Origin: Candidatus Solincola daggyaiensis
GTDB taxonomy: Bacteria > Actinomycetota > Geothermincolia > Geothermincolales > RBG-13-55-18
Direction of reading: 5' to 3'
DNA: 42,166 nt
NCBI GenBank assembly: GCA_015711825.1
Contig: JACVJD010000016.1
Span: 1 to 42,166, forward strand
Numbering within the stretch: position 1 is the stretch's first letter; every line of letters begins with the position of its first letter. Position numbers and translations under genes: made by a program. The notes below the pieces were generated by a model. It had not been told where the DNA came from. It was given only the letters and a program-made list of their open reading frames with translations, and did no database searches. Shown in pieces: positions 7,246 through 14,798 of the stretch.

Positions 7246-8121
7246 CTACGGCCTTGCCCTCAACACCAGGACCGGGACCTCGCTGTGGCTGACCACGCCC
7301 TCCGCCACCCCGCCGATCAATCTCTCCGGCAGGCGACGGTGCCCCAGCGCCCCCACCACGATGAGGGAGGCGCCGATCTCCCCCGCTACCCTTATGATGG
7401 TCGCGACCGGGCTCCCCTCCTCCAGCCGGGTTTCGACCATGCTGCAGCGGGGCTCCAGGCAGGAGGCGAGCTCGCGCAGCTTCTCCATCCTGCGCTCGGC
7501 CCTCTCTTCCCCGGCCATCGTCTCCAGGGCGCCCGCCCATTCGTCGCCCTCCTGTTGCACGTGCAGGAGGGTCACGTCGTCGCAACAGGTGGTGATCATC
7601 TCCTCAAGCAGGGGACGGACGCTCTCCGCGTAGGTGGAGAAATCGGTGGCGATGAGCACCTTCTCGAAGAGCAGCTCGCAGACCGCCTCGCAGCCAAACC
7701 CCTTGTCCTTCTCGTGGATCCTGCACTTGTGCACCATAACCGGCCGGTCGGCCAGCTTGAGCACTTTGCTGGTGACGCTCCCGGTGATCAAGCGCTCAAA
7801 GAACCCCGCCCCGTGTCCGCCGAGGTAGATAAGGGAGGCGCCGTCCTCTTCCGCCACGCGCAGGATCTCCTTCGCGGGGGGCCCGACCTCGATCTTCTCG
7901 CTGACCCTCAATCCCCCTACCTCGATGGAACGGACCAGGCGTTCGAGTTCTTTATGGGCATAGCTTCTCAACATGCCCTCGGCCATCTCGGCGTGCCTGG
8001 CATCTACCACGTAGAGCAGTGTCAATTCCTTCATCCCCGCCTGGATCAACTCCTCGACGCAGTTTAAAAGCCTCTCGGTGTACGGCGAAAAATCCACCGC
8101 GAAGAGAACCTTCTCGAACAT
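7246..8121 (-). CDS. Tandem-domain universal stress protein
   Basis: A 291-residue protein with two UspA domains. Domain 1 starts FEKVLFAVDFSPYTERLL and has GGHGAGFFERLITGSV; domain 2 starts FEKVLIATDFSTYAESV and has GALGHRRLPERLIGGVAE. Both retain the G-x2-G-x9-G pattern of ATP-binding Usps. I start at ATG 8121 because AGGAGGGATC directly precedes it; an upstream in-frame codon has no site. Cysteines are more frequent than usual (CRIHEKDKGFGCEAVCELL in the linker; TTCCDD in domain 2), which may mean redox or metal sensitivity. It lies 108 bases after DUF169 at the end of the ArsR-headed operon, mirroring the UspA at the end of the Acr3 operon. Confidence 0.92.
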   Translation of the reverse strand: MFEKVLFAVDFSPYTERLLNCVEELIQAGMKELTLLYVVDARHAEMAEGMLRSYAHKELERLVRSIEVGGLRVSEKIEVGPPAKEILRVAEEDGASLIYLGGHGAGFFERLITGSVTSKVLKLADRPVMVHKCRIHEKDKGFGCEAVCELLFEKVLIATDFSTYAESVRPLLEEMITTCCDDVTLLHVQQEGDEWAGALETMAGEERAERRMEKLRELASCLEPRCSMVETRLEEGSPVATIIRVAGEIGASLIVVGALGHRRLPERLIGGVAEGVVSHSEVPVLVLRARP

Positions 8122-8229
8122 GATCCCTCCTATACGGCTCGACCGGCGGATGCCCCGACCGCAACCGCCTTCCCGGCATGAAAACATGGGCTCCGGAGCG
8201 CGGTTTTCGCCTTCACCGCAAGGCCCGCC

Positions 8230-8961
8230 TCAATCCTCGCTGCGCTCGAGCAGCGCTTGATAGACGTTTTTCCCCCTCACGCGCGGCATGGCCTTTTCCC
8301 GCAGGGACGCGAGGGAATCCACGATATCGTCAAGGTATTTCGCCGGGAAACCGAGCACGCATTCTCCCTCCGCCAGGTCGGTGGCCTCGCGGCAACCGTA
8401 GCAGCCTATGGACATGTTCATGCGCTGCTGCACAAAGGGAGTGATGGTCACGTCCACGCAGGTGGCCTGGAGCACCGCGGTGTCGAAATGCAGCCTGCCC
8501 CCGGTCTTGAACACGTGGGCCAGCGCGATCCACATCAGGTGCTCGGCCAGGGACTCCACCACCACCACGTCGGGCTGGTGTTCCGCCTCCCCCAAGGGGC
8601 ATACGGACACCATCTTGTACCGGCCCATCTCCAGGCGCTGCATGGTGGAGAAGGTGTGCTGCACCGCTTCCGGGTTGCCGAATATCCCCATCGCCGCCGG
8701 CATCTCCCCGCTGGTTAGGCGAGGCGGGGGATCATCGAACCCCAGGGCCCACGCGGCGGCCGGGCACGCGATGTTCTCGGGAGTAAGCAGAACATGCTTG
8801 CCCTCCCTCGCCTCCATGAGCACCTGGCAGTATCGCCGCTTCTCCGGCAGGTCGTATCCCGGCAGGCGGACGAATTCCTCGTGGAACTTCACCGCCACCG
8901 GGCTGGTGGACATCCCCAGTATCTCCTTTATCAAGTTCGCTTTAACCTCCAACCCCGACAT
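8230..8961 (-). CDS. DUF169-family protein
   Basis: A 243-residue protein of the DUF169 family, soluble and of unknown biochemical function. Recognisable features are the opening VKANLIKEILGMSTSPVAVKF, RYCQVLMEAREGK, the invariant-looking CPAAAWALGFDDPP, and a C-terminal CYGCREATDLAEGE followed by VLGFPAKYLDDIV. The several cysteines could bind a metal or cofactor. DUF169 genes are frequent in anaerobes and archaea. The ATG at 8961 has GGAGATAGG upstream. It follows the split permease by 18 bases, so it is likely part of the same transport and redox operon. Confidence 0.85.
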   Translation of the reverse strand: MSGLEVKANLIKEILGMSTSPVAVKFHEEFVRLPGYDLPEKRRYCQVLMEAREGKHVLLTPENIACPAAAWALGFDDPPPRLTSGEMPAAMGIFGNPEAVQHTFSTMQRLEMGRYKMVSVCPLGEAEHQPDVVVVESLAEHLMWIALAHVFKTGGRLHFDTAVLQATCVDVTITPFVQQRMNMSIGCYGCREATDLAEGECVLGFPAKYLDDIVDSLASLREKAMPRVRGKNVYQALLERSED

Positions 8962-8979
8962 CTTCCTATCTCCAAAATA

Positions 8980-9567
8980 TCAACCGTCTGCCGCTTCAAT
9001 GGCTTCGTCAGGAGCCTCATAGCCGTGCTTGAAGAAAACCCTTCCTATAACCTCGCTTAAGGCCACCACCACCACCAGGGTGGTCAGATAGCGCACGAGC
9101 GTGAACTTCCAGCCCAGGAACTGGAACTCCATAAGCTCCGCGGGGAGCTTGATGCAAGCCCAGGCGGAAAGGAAGATGATGATGTTCGCGACCTTGGCGC
9201 CCTTTTTCAGCAGCACCGCCGCCAGCGGGAAGGCCACGTAGAGCGGTCCCATGGGGATGCTCCCCAGGATGAACGAAAGGATGACCCCCTTGACCCCTGA
9301 TCCCTCACCGAGAAACCTGACGATGAACTCCCTTTCCACCCATACGCTCACCAGGCCCATGATGATGAACACCGCGGGGAGGATTATGGCCATCTCCTTG
9401 AAATACTCCCAGGCCACGTGCCGTGCTTGACCGCCCTTATCGGGAAACGCGATCACCACGGCCACGAAGACGGGCGCGAGGAGGAAGAGCGCGGCGTAAT
9501 CCCACCGCATCCTCTTTCTCAGACTCCGCTTATTTCCGTCGGCCTCGGCGTTGCCGTTCCCGCTCAC
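8980..9567 (-). CDS. COG0701-type permease, second half-size subunit
   Basis: A 195-residue membrane protein with about five helices, resembling one half of a COG0701 (DUF318/ArsP-like) permease. Features include LPAVFIIMGLVSVWVEREF, the helix-break ILGSIPMGPLYVAFPLAAVLLKKGA and a final helix region LVVVVALSEVIG. The start is a GTG at 9567 overlapping the TGA of the preceding half by four bases (GTGA), so the two are translationally coupled and probably form a heterodimer. The substrate is unknown; relatives move arsenicals or other thiophilic compounds. Neighbours with CxxC and Cys-rich proteins support a thiol or metalloid substrate (inference). Confidence 0.82.
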   Translation of the reverse strand: MSGNGNAEADGNKRSLRKRMRWDYAALFLLAPVFVAVVIAFPDKGGQARHVAWEYFKEMAIILPAVFIIMGLVSVWVEREFIVRFLGEGSGVKGVILSFILGSIPMGPLYVAFPLAAVLLKKGAKVANIIIFLSAWACIKLPAELMEFQFLGWKFTLVRYLTTLVVVVALSEVIGRVFFKHGYEAPDEAIEAADG

Positions 9568-10049
9568 CTTATGATCACCCCAATCACCACTGCGATGGCT
9601 ATGGCGGCGGCAAAACTCAAGGCGTTCCTGGCGATGGCGAATCTCTTTCCCAGCTCCTTGATCTCCAGGGGGAGGAACACGAAACCCACCATGGTCAGGG
9701 TGGTGATGAAGGCCGCGGTGGCCATGATCCCCGCCCCCATGTCCAGCATGGACCTGGCCAGGGGAAAGGCGATGATCACCGGTATGAAGAGCACCGCCCC
9801 CAGGAGCGAGGCGATGGCCACCCCCAGCGCGCCGCTGTTCTGGCCGATCACCCGCGCGATCCACCTGGGGGGGACGAAGCCGATTATCAGTCCCACCACC
9901 AGAATAATGGCCAGGATGCTGGGCAGAAGCCTTAAAAACCCCTTATAGGCCACGCGAAGCGCGGCCGCCGTCTTCCTGCGATCCTTGACCACGCTCAGCA
10001 GCAACAGCACGCCGGTAAGTGCCAGGATGACCTCGGTGGTCAGGTCCAC
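9564..10049 (-). CDS. COG0701-type permease, first half-size subunit
   Basis: A 161-residue membrane protein with about four to five helices. It is the first half of a split permease. It contains LRLLPSILAIILVVGLIIGFVPP, GQNSGALGVAIASLLGAVLFIPVIIAFPLARSML (described by position: residues about 68-102) and a final helix ending VIGVIIR. The glycine-rich ASLLGAVLFIP equals the helix break of full-length COG0701 permeases. A GTG at 10049 follows GGAAGGGG. A full-length homologue is encoded three genes upstream (10868-11932), so the operon carries both a one-gene and a two-gene permease. They may be duplicates with different substrates. Confidence 0.82.
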   Translation of the reverse strand: MDLTTEVILALTGVLLLLSVVKDRRKTAAALRVAYKGFLRLLPSILAIILVVGLIIGFVPPRWIARVIGQNSGALGVAIASLLGAVLFIPVIIAFPLARSMLDMGAGIMATAAFITTLTMVGFVFLPLEIKELGKRFAIARNALSFAAAIAIAVVIGVIIR

Positions 10050-10086
10050 GCGACTTTCCCCTTCCTTTCCCGGTCCGTCGGCCCCG

Positions 10087-10410
10087 TCACAGGGCGTCTT
10101 CCAGGAAGTTGACGCAGGCGTCCTCGGGCTCGAAGAGGCCCGCCGCCACCTCCACCGCCTTGAGGGTCGCCGCGGGCACGATGCAGGAGTTGCGGCAGCA
10201 GTGCTCCGAGGCGGCGCGGTACACCGCCGTGTCCCGCATGGGCAGGGTCATCTCGCTGCCGGGGTTGACCTCATTGAGCGCCTCCGCCAGCCCCGCGATG
10301 TGCTCGCAGGAGGTCTCGAACTGCAGGGACACGGTGGTCCGGCCGCTCTTGCGGGCGGTGATCACCGTCTCCTTGCCGCATTGCCCGCCCTTCACGAAAA
10401 CGATGGCCAT
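10087..10410 (-). CDS. DUF6951-like small Cys-rich protein
   Basis: A 107-residue soluble protein with six cysteines. It opens MAIVFVKGGQCGKETVITA, continues with SLQFETSCEHIAGLAEAL, and has a cluster EHCCRNSCIVPAATLKAVEVAAG and EDACVNF. The pattern of a Cys early in the chain, a second after the beta-hairpin and a CC..C group matches small proteins placed in DUF6951 in databases, as I recall them. The function is unknown; cysteine spacing suggests metal or Fe-S binding. I start at ATG 10410 with GAGGACTGGAA ahead. It sits between the DGC protein and the split permease, each 30-40 bases away. Confidence 0.72.
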   Translation of the reverse strand: MAIVFVKGGQCGKETVITARKSGRTTVSLQFETSCEHIAGLAEALNEVNPGSEMTLPMRDTAVYRAASEHCCRNSCIVPAATLKAVEVAAGLFEPEDACVNFLEDAL

Positions 10411-10442
10411 TTCCAGTCCTCTCCCGCCCCGGCCCGCGACTC

Positions 10443-10829
10443 CTATTCCTGCTTTGCCGCCAGGGCTTCCTCGATGCGGCGCTTGACGTCCGCTTTGATC
10501 CTGTCCTTCTCCGCCTCGTCGTAGGTGAGCACCGGGGCCTTCTTCACCCCGTAATCCTCCACCATCTCCACCCGGATGTCCGGCTTGCGGCCGGAGTGTT
10601 CCTCCACGATCTTGGAGCAGCACATCACCGGGCAGCCCTCGATGATCACGAAGAGCTCCGCCCCCGCGATCTTGCCCAGGCCGGTGTCCTTGTCGATGGC
10701 CACCGCGGGCAGGCATACCAGGTGGTAGTCCTCGTTCTCGTTCACCAGTTCCGTGGCCACCGCCCCGGCCAGTTGCCCGGTGTTGGCGGCGCCGTAACAA
10801 GTGGCGATGACAACCTTGAACTCCGCCAT
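10443..10829 (-). CDS. DGC-domain putative zinc-binding protein
   Basis: A 128-residue protein of the DGC family (putative zinc-binding, PF08859-like). It starts KVVIATCYGAANTGQLAGAVA, has HLVCLPAVAIDKDTGLGKI in the middle, and the diagnostic segment IIEGCPVMCCSKIVEEHSG. The family takes its name from Asp-Gly-Cys, and here the Asp is Glu. It has a ferredoxin-like or Rossmann-like fold in relatives; the biochemical role is unsettled. ATG 10829 has AGGAGGAAGAG directly upstream. It is the gene after the full-length permease, a frequent pairing with thioredoxin-like CxxC proteins and permeases. Confidence 0.85.
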   Translation of the reverse strand: MAEFKVVIATCYGAANTGQLAGAVATELVNENEDYHLVCLPAVAIDKDTGLGKIAGAELFVIIEGCPVMCCSKIVEEHSGRKPDIRVEMVEDYGVKKAPVLTYDEAEKDRIKADVKRRIEEALAAKQE

Positions 10830-10867
10830 CTCTTCCTCCTTTTCTCTTCCGTTCCTACAACCTTTTC

Positions 10868-11932
10868 CTACTTTGCGAACATCCCGAAGACGTATCCCGT
10901 GAGCATGGCGAAGACGCACACCAGCAGGATATATGTGCCGGCTTTCTTGAAGCCCATGATGCGGATGAGCACGATCATGCTGGGCAGGGACAGCGCCGGC
11001 CCCGCGAGCATCAGGGCCAGGGCGGGCCCTCTGCCCATGCCCAACTCCAGGAGGCCCTTGACGATGGGCACCTCGGTGAGGGTGGCGAAGTACATCAGGG
11101 CGCCGGACACGGAGGCGATGGCGTTCCCGCCGATGGTGTTGCCGCCCACGTAGCGGGCGATCACGTCCGAGGGGATAAGCTCCTTGACCACGCCCACCAG
11201 GAAGACCCCGACCAGCAGCACGGGCAGGATCATCTTCACCATGCGCCAGGTCTCGGAGAACCAGGTCTTTATCTCCTCGCGCGTGAACCAGCGCTTCACG
11301 ATGTAGATGACCAGGGCGACGAGGAGTATCTCCCCCGCGTATTTGATGATGGTGGGCATCTTCGCCGTGCCGTAAACCAGGATGGCGATCATGGCTCCGA
11401 AATAGATGAGGTTCTGGTAGCCCGGCCTCACCCTGCCGTCGTCGTAGGCGAAGGCCTCGGCGTCCTCGGCCGATTTGACCCTGGCGGCTTCCTGCTTGTG
11501 GAAGACGGCGGCCATGATGAGGCCGATGACGAAGGCGAATCCCACCGCGCCCACGATACGGGCGATCCCCAGGTCGTATCCCAGCAGGTTCATGGAATAG
11601 GTCATGGCCAGGATGTTGATGGCCGGGGAGGAATAGAGGAAGGCGATGGCCGGCCCCAGGCCCGCCCCCTTCTCGCGGATGCCGGTGAAAAGGGGGAGCA
11701 CGGTGCAGGAGCAGACGGCGAGGATGGCGCCGGACACCGAGGCCACCGAGTAGGCCAGGCCCTTGTTGGTCTTCGGCCCGAAGTAACGCATCACCGCCGC
11801 CGTGTTCAGGAACGCGGTGATGGCCCCGGCGATGAAGAAGGCCGGGATGAGGCAGAAGAGCGTATGCTGGGCCACGTAATCTACCAGGGTGCGCAAGCCC
11901 TCCATCATCAGTCCGCCGAAGGTCATTTTCAT
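10868..11932 (-). CDS. COG0701 (DUF318/ArsP-like) full-length permease
   Basis: A 354-residue membrane protein with about eight to ten helices in two homologous halves. Half 1 contains ASVSGAILAVCSCTVLPLFTGI, whose CSC and Pro-Leu motif is the family hallmark; half 2 contains ASVSGALMYFATLTEVPIVKGL at the equivalent place. A cytoplasmic linker with acidic residues (SAEDAEAFAYDDGRV) joins them. Relatives include ArsP, an exporter of trivalent organoarsenicals, and permeases of unknown substrate. The CSC cysteines could touch a soft-metal substrate. ATG 11932, GTG 11935 and ATG 11926 are close start alternatives behind GGGAAG. It lies downstream of an ArsR gene and a CxxC protein gene, fitting metalloid export (inference). 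Confidence 0.88.
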   Translation of the reverse strand: MKMTFGGLMMEGLRTLVDYVAQHTLFCLIPAFFIAGAITAFLNTAAVMRYFGPKTNKGLAYSVASVSGAILAVCSCTVLPLFTGIREKGAGLGPAIAFLYSSPAINILAMTYSMNLLGYDLGIARIVGAVGFAFVIGLIMAAVFHKQEAARVKSAEDAEAFAYDDGRVRPGYQNLIYFGAMIAILVYGTAKMPTIIKYAGEILLVALVIYIVKRWFTREEIKTWFSETWRMVKMILPVLLVGVFLVGVVKELIPSDVIARYVGGNTIGGNAIASVSGALMYFATLTEVPIVKGLLELGMGRGPALALMLAGPALSLPSMIVLIRIMGFKKAGTYILLVCVFAMLTGYVFGMFAK

Positions 11933-12204
11933 CACTTCCCGTTTATGCTATTTACTTCCTGCAACCCCTATCCCGTTGCGATGCCGCGTATCTTCCCTCC
12001 GCACCGCTGTCCCGAAAAGCGGGAATATGCCTTTTCCGCCGGTACGGACGCCGCCGCCTATACCCTCCCGCATGGTCCGGGAACGGCTTGAACCGGACGC
12101 CGAAAAAATCGTTTCTCAGGCTCGCGCCCAGTCTCGTGTTCCCGGATCGCCACGCTCCCGCTCCGCCGTGCTCCGGTCTCCCGCCTGCCCCGTTCCCGGG
12201 CAGG
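11933..12204. other. Intra-operon gap with hairpin
   Basis: About 270 bases between the thioredoxin-like gene and the permease. No gene seen. A hairpin TCCCG-AAAAG-CGGGA lies at about 12010-12024 and could act as an RNA-processing or stabilising element. No clear promoter, so cotranscription across the gap is assumed but not shown. Confidence 0.35.
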
Positions 12205-12438
12205 TCAGGACTGCAACCAGCTCCGGATCTCCTTTTTGTCCGGCACCTTTCCCTTGGAGACCACCTTGCCGTCGATGACCACGCCGGGGGTGGTGAGGAC
12301 GTTGTACTTCATGATCTCGCCCATCTCCGTGACCTCGTCCACCTGGATATCCAGACCCAGCTCCTCCACCACCTGCCGGATGGCCTCCTTGGTGGCCTTG
12401 CACTTCTTGCACCCCGGTCCCAGTACCTTGATCTCCAT
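12205..12438 (-). CDS. Small thioredoxin/glutaredoxin-like redox protein (CxxC)
   Basis: A 77-residue protein of the redox-active disulfide protein 2/thioredoxin_3 family. It has MEIKVLGPGCKKCKATKEAI, giving the active-site pair C10-x2-C13, and the cis-Pro loop NVLTTPGVVIDGKVV. It acts in the cytosol as a small disulfide reductant or thiol carrier. ATG 12438 follows GAGGTGAGAG; a GTG three codons upstream is less likely. Homologues are commonly encoded next to COG0701 permeases, as here, where it may deliver a thiol-bound substrate or keep transporter cysteines reduced (inference). Confidence 0.92.
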   Translation of the reverse strand: MEIKVLGPGCKKCKATKEAIRQVVEELGLDIQVDEVTEMGEIMKYNVLTTPGVVIDGKVVSKGKVPDKKEIRSWLQS

Positions 12439-12489
12439 CTCTCTCACCTCGCTTTTGTTAAGGCTCCGACTTTTTCTCTTACCCGGCCC

Positions 12490-13008
12490 TTACAGACCGA
12501 GTTCGCGCAGTTTCTCCAGCTTTTCCTCCATTCCCTCCTCGAGCAGGGGAGGGCAATCCTCGATCTCCTTCTCGCCCTCCACGACCTTCGCGGCGAAGGC
12601 CATGCAGGAAGCCATGCCGCACCTGCCGCAGTTGGTGCGGGGCAGGAAGCGCAGGATGTCCAGGAGCTTCGGCGGTACCCTCGTGGTATGGTCGGGCGTG
12701 ATCTGTTCCCTTTTCTCCCAGATGTCGTTTATGAAATCCACCGCCTTTTTCGCCGTCCTCTCAGCGTGCTTGCGGTCTTTCAGGGGTTTTATGTTGATGG
12801 CATTACGCTGCAGCGAATACTTGTACACGCCGTCTCCCCACACCAGCGCGGGTGCCTTGGGCTGGTAAAAACCGTTCTTCACCGCGGCGTTGACGTAGGG
12901 CATCACCGGCGCGAGGTCCACGTCCGTCTTGACTATGGCCACCCAGATGGGAGACCCCGGGTCGCATGGGGGCGAGAACATCTCCAGCTCGTAGTGGTTG
13001 ATAAGCAT
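12490..13008 (-). CDS. Fe-S cluster (PF04060-type) domain protein
   Basis: A 172-residue protein. The N-terminal 120 residues (opening MLINHYELEMFSPPCDPGSP) do not match a family I know. The C-terminal part has RFLPRTNCGRCGMASCMAFAAKV, then ending in DCPPLLEE. That is the four-Cys [4Fe-4S] domain found in RnfB, corrinoid Fe-S proteins and related redox proteins. The ATG at 13008 is preceded by AGGTAAAGAGAG. It lies between the small coupled protein of the ArsR operon and the CxxC protein. A role in electron supply to the CxxC protein or a metalloid-reducing step is possible, not shown. Confidence 0.82.
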   Translation of the reverse strand: MLINHYELEMFSPPCDPGSPIWVAIVKTDVDLAPVMPYVNAAVKNGFYQPKAPALVWGDGVYKYSLQRNAINIKPLKDRKHAERTAKKAVDFINDIWEKREQITPDHTTRVPPKLLDILRFLPRTNCGRCGMASCMAFAAKVVEGEKEIEDCPPLLEEGMEEKLEKLRELGL

Positions 13009-13063
13009 CTCTCTTTACCTGCTTTCGTTTCTCGGCTTCCTCCCGGCTCACGTGGTCCGGCGA

Positions 13064-13282
13064 TCAACCTCCGGCGCTCTTCTTCCCCGTGACGATCTCG
13101 CCCTGATTGGGGTGGTACGATTCCTCGAACACAGGCACGCAGTGGGGAAGGTCCGCTTCCTTCACCTTTTTCTCCAGCACGTCGCGGATGAAGGCCAGCG
13201 CTTCGTCCCGGTCCTCGTCGGTCAGGATGCGCTTGATGCGGATGAGTTCCTCCTCGCCGAAGGAAACGGCTATCTTCTTCAT
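13064..13282 (-). CDS. Small acidic-basic helical protein, paralogue of 14799-14999
   Basis: A 72-residue soluble protein with no family that I know. The N-terminal 45 residues form a predicted helical block, EEELIRIKRILTDEDRDEAL, nearly repeated in the small protein at 14799-14999 (EDELIWLKRIITDQDREEAL). The C-termini diverge. The ATG at 13282 overlaps the ArsR stop in an ATGA, so translation is coupled to the regulator. The heptad-like charge pattern suggests oligomerisation. Coupling to ArsR suggests a modulator or partner of the regulator or of the downstream Fe-S protein, which is a guess. Confidence 0.8.
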   Translation of the reverse strand: MKKIAVSFGEEELIRIKRILTDEDRDEALAFIRDVLEKKVKEADLPHCVPVFEESYHPNQGEIVTGKKSAGG

Positions 13283-13692
13283 CCTCTTTTCCCTCCTCGC
13301 CCGTTCGCCTCGCTACCCTGCCCAGCTCGCGCCACCGATGCAGGCGCGCAACACGCCGCTTCCGGTCCTTCTCCGGCTTCGCCCCGGTGGCCGAGATAGC
13401 GCAGAAATATCTCCGTGAGCTCCCCGAGTCTCGCCTCCGCCACCGCATAGTACGAAGACGTCCTCTCCTTCCTCGCCTTCAGAAAACCGGCTTCTTTGAG
13501 CACGCTGAGGTGGTGTGAGGCCAGTTGCTGCGAGATGCCGAGCTCCCTTTCCACCTCGCACACGCAGCGCTCCCCCATGAAGAGCAGGCAGATGATGCGC
13601 AGGCGGTTTGGGTCGGACAGGACCTTCAGCCCCTCCGCGAGTTCCACTATTCCGGGATCCGCAGCACATTTAAGCGCTTGCCCTTCGGCCAT
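13279..13692 (-). CDS. arsR: ArsR-family regulator heading the permease operon
   Basis: A 137-residue winged-helix repressor. It has LAEGLKVLSDPNRLRIICLL, the candidate metal site ERCVCEVERELG (CxC), the recognition helix SQQLASHHLSVLKEAG and the wing RKERTSSYYAV. The C-terminal tail is unusual: acidic, Gly-rich, with ACCAP, giving extra cysteines as found in some ArsR sensors. The ATG at 13692 lies about 40 bases after the start of transcription predicted from a perfect promoter. The stop overlaps the next start (ATGA). As the first gene of a nine- or ten-gene operon it is the obvious autoregulator. Confidence 0.92.
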   Translation of the reverse strand: MAEGQALKCAADPGIVELAEGLKVLSDPNRLRIICLLFMGERCVCEVERELGISQQLASHHLSVLKEAGFLKARKERTSSYYAVAEARLGELTEIFLRYLGHRGEAGEGPEAACCAPASVARAGQGSEANGRGGKRG

Positions 13693-14059
13693 CTCTCCAA
13701 CCTTTCACCAATATATGTTTGTACTAATCGCTGTTTTTGATTATAAGGGTCTTCCTGTGCTTGTCAATGAGCTTCGTATGTTCCCGTCGGAACATCGCAA
13801 TCACGAGGGCGTCCGGCCTAGACCGGACGTCTTAACCAGATGGGACGTCCGGAAAAGGGCATGAAACGCGCCGTCTTTCCGTCATAATCCTTCCCTGGCA
13901 GGTCATGCGAGGAGGAGGGGAGAGAGAACCATATAGCGGGATTATTAATTCCCATTATAACCCTAATAATATTGTATAATATGTATGCCACTTGGAAACC
14001 GGAGCATTCTACCGGCAGTCTGGATCGAACACCGTTGCAGCGAGCCTTAAGGAGGTATG
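13693..14059. other. Divergent regulatory region with several dyads
   Basis: No gene. From left to right it holds the minus-strand promoter (13740-13767) and the inverted repeat ATGTTCC-N4-GGAACAT at 13778-13795. Next come GTCCGG-N6-CCGGAC at 13811-13828 and a third GTCCGG near 13847. Further right, ATTATA (13954-13959) pairs with TATAAT (13975-13980). That TATAAT is a likely -10 for the plus-strand gene at 14060; its -35 is poor, as expected for an activated or regulated promoter. Confidence 0.6.
13740..13767 (-). promoter_or_regulatory. Consensus promoter of the ArsR-permease operon
   Basis: On the minus strand TTGACA (13767-13762), 16-base spacer, TATAAT (13745-13740): both hexamers are perfect. 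Transcription would begin near 13733, giving a leader of about 40 bases to the ArsR ATG. A partly symmetric AATATATGTTTGTACTAAT stretch lies in the leader and could be the ArsR operator. Confidence 0.8.
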
Positions 14060-14434
14060 ATGCAGGTAAGTGAGGCAATGCAGAGGTCCATTGACGCCTT
14101 GGCGGCGCTTCCGGGCTATATCTGCCACGGGTTGGTGAACTACCGCAAGGGCGTTTCCGCCCTCAACGAGGACTCCGATCCTCAGGACGAAGCCAATTAT
14201 TTTCCCCAGCAATGCACGGCCATCATCCAAACCCTGGAGAAGTCGCTGCAGAACCTCGACGGAGGCGCGCCCGACAAACTGATGGTGGAGTCGTCCAAGA
14301 TGACCATGATGATCTATCCCGTGAACGACACCTATTTCTGCGGGGTGGGGCTCATGCCCGGAACCCCCACGGAAGACGCGGCTCGCATCCTCGAGGAGCT
14401 GCGAGGAGCGTTCCGGGACCAGCTCTCCGGCTAA
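14060..14434 (+). CDS. Protein of unknown function, possibly roadblock/LC7-like
   Basis: A 124-residue soluble protein. I cannot assign it firmly. The pattern resembles roadblock/LC7 folds: an N-terminal helix, LPGYICHGLVNYRKGV, a long central helix TAIIQTLEKSLQNL, the strands DKLMVESSKMTMMIYPVND and TYFCGVGL, and a final helix AARILEELRGAF. Such proteins act as small GTPase regulators or scaffolds in bacteria, but no GTPase is adjacent. AAGGAGGT lies right before two tandem ATGs; the second (14060) gives the better spacing. It is first on the plus strand, divergent from the ArsR operon and sharing its control region. Confidence 0.65.
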   Translation: MQVSEAMQRSIDALAALPGYICHGLVNYRKGVSALNEDSDPQDEANYFPQQCTAIIQTLEKSLQNLDGGAPDKLMVESSKMTMMIYPVNDTYFCGVGLMPGTPTEDAARILEELRGAFRDQLSG

Positions 14435-14798
14435 CAAGCATACGGCTTCCAAGCCGGCGAGCGCTTGAGTCCGCTTAGATCGTGGTTTTCGGCCGAGGCG
14501 ACCCTCCGCTTCTCCCTCTCCGGGTGCCGGTAGCGGAATCGTGCCCTAAGCAGGGGAAAGCGCTTAATGGCTCTCCCGGACCTGGCACCGCTGCGTATGG
14601 AGTGCTCTCCGCCTTCCGAATCGGTTGCGGGGGAAGAGGCGGGGCCCCACGGCGGCGAGAAAATCGCGCGTTTCTCAAGGGCGCTGGTGCTGTTTTAAAC
14701 AAAGGCCGCGCCATCTGGAAGCTCGCGGTGGGAAACTCCCGGGGGAATCACGGGTACAATATCGTAAAGGGCGGTGCGAGCGGAGACGGGAGGTCCGC
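14435..14798. other. Intergenic region without recognisable gene
   Basis: GC-rich. A compact hairpin (CGGCTTCCAAGCCG, 14443-14456) follows the stop at 14434 but has no T-run. TACAAT at 14755-14760 is a possible -10 for the next gene. An open frame across the region has the arginine and proline-rich, low-complexity look of a chance frame and has no convincing Shine-Dalgarno site. Confidence 0.4.
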
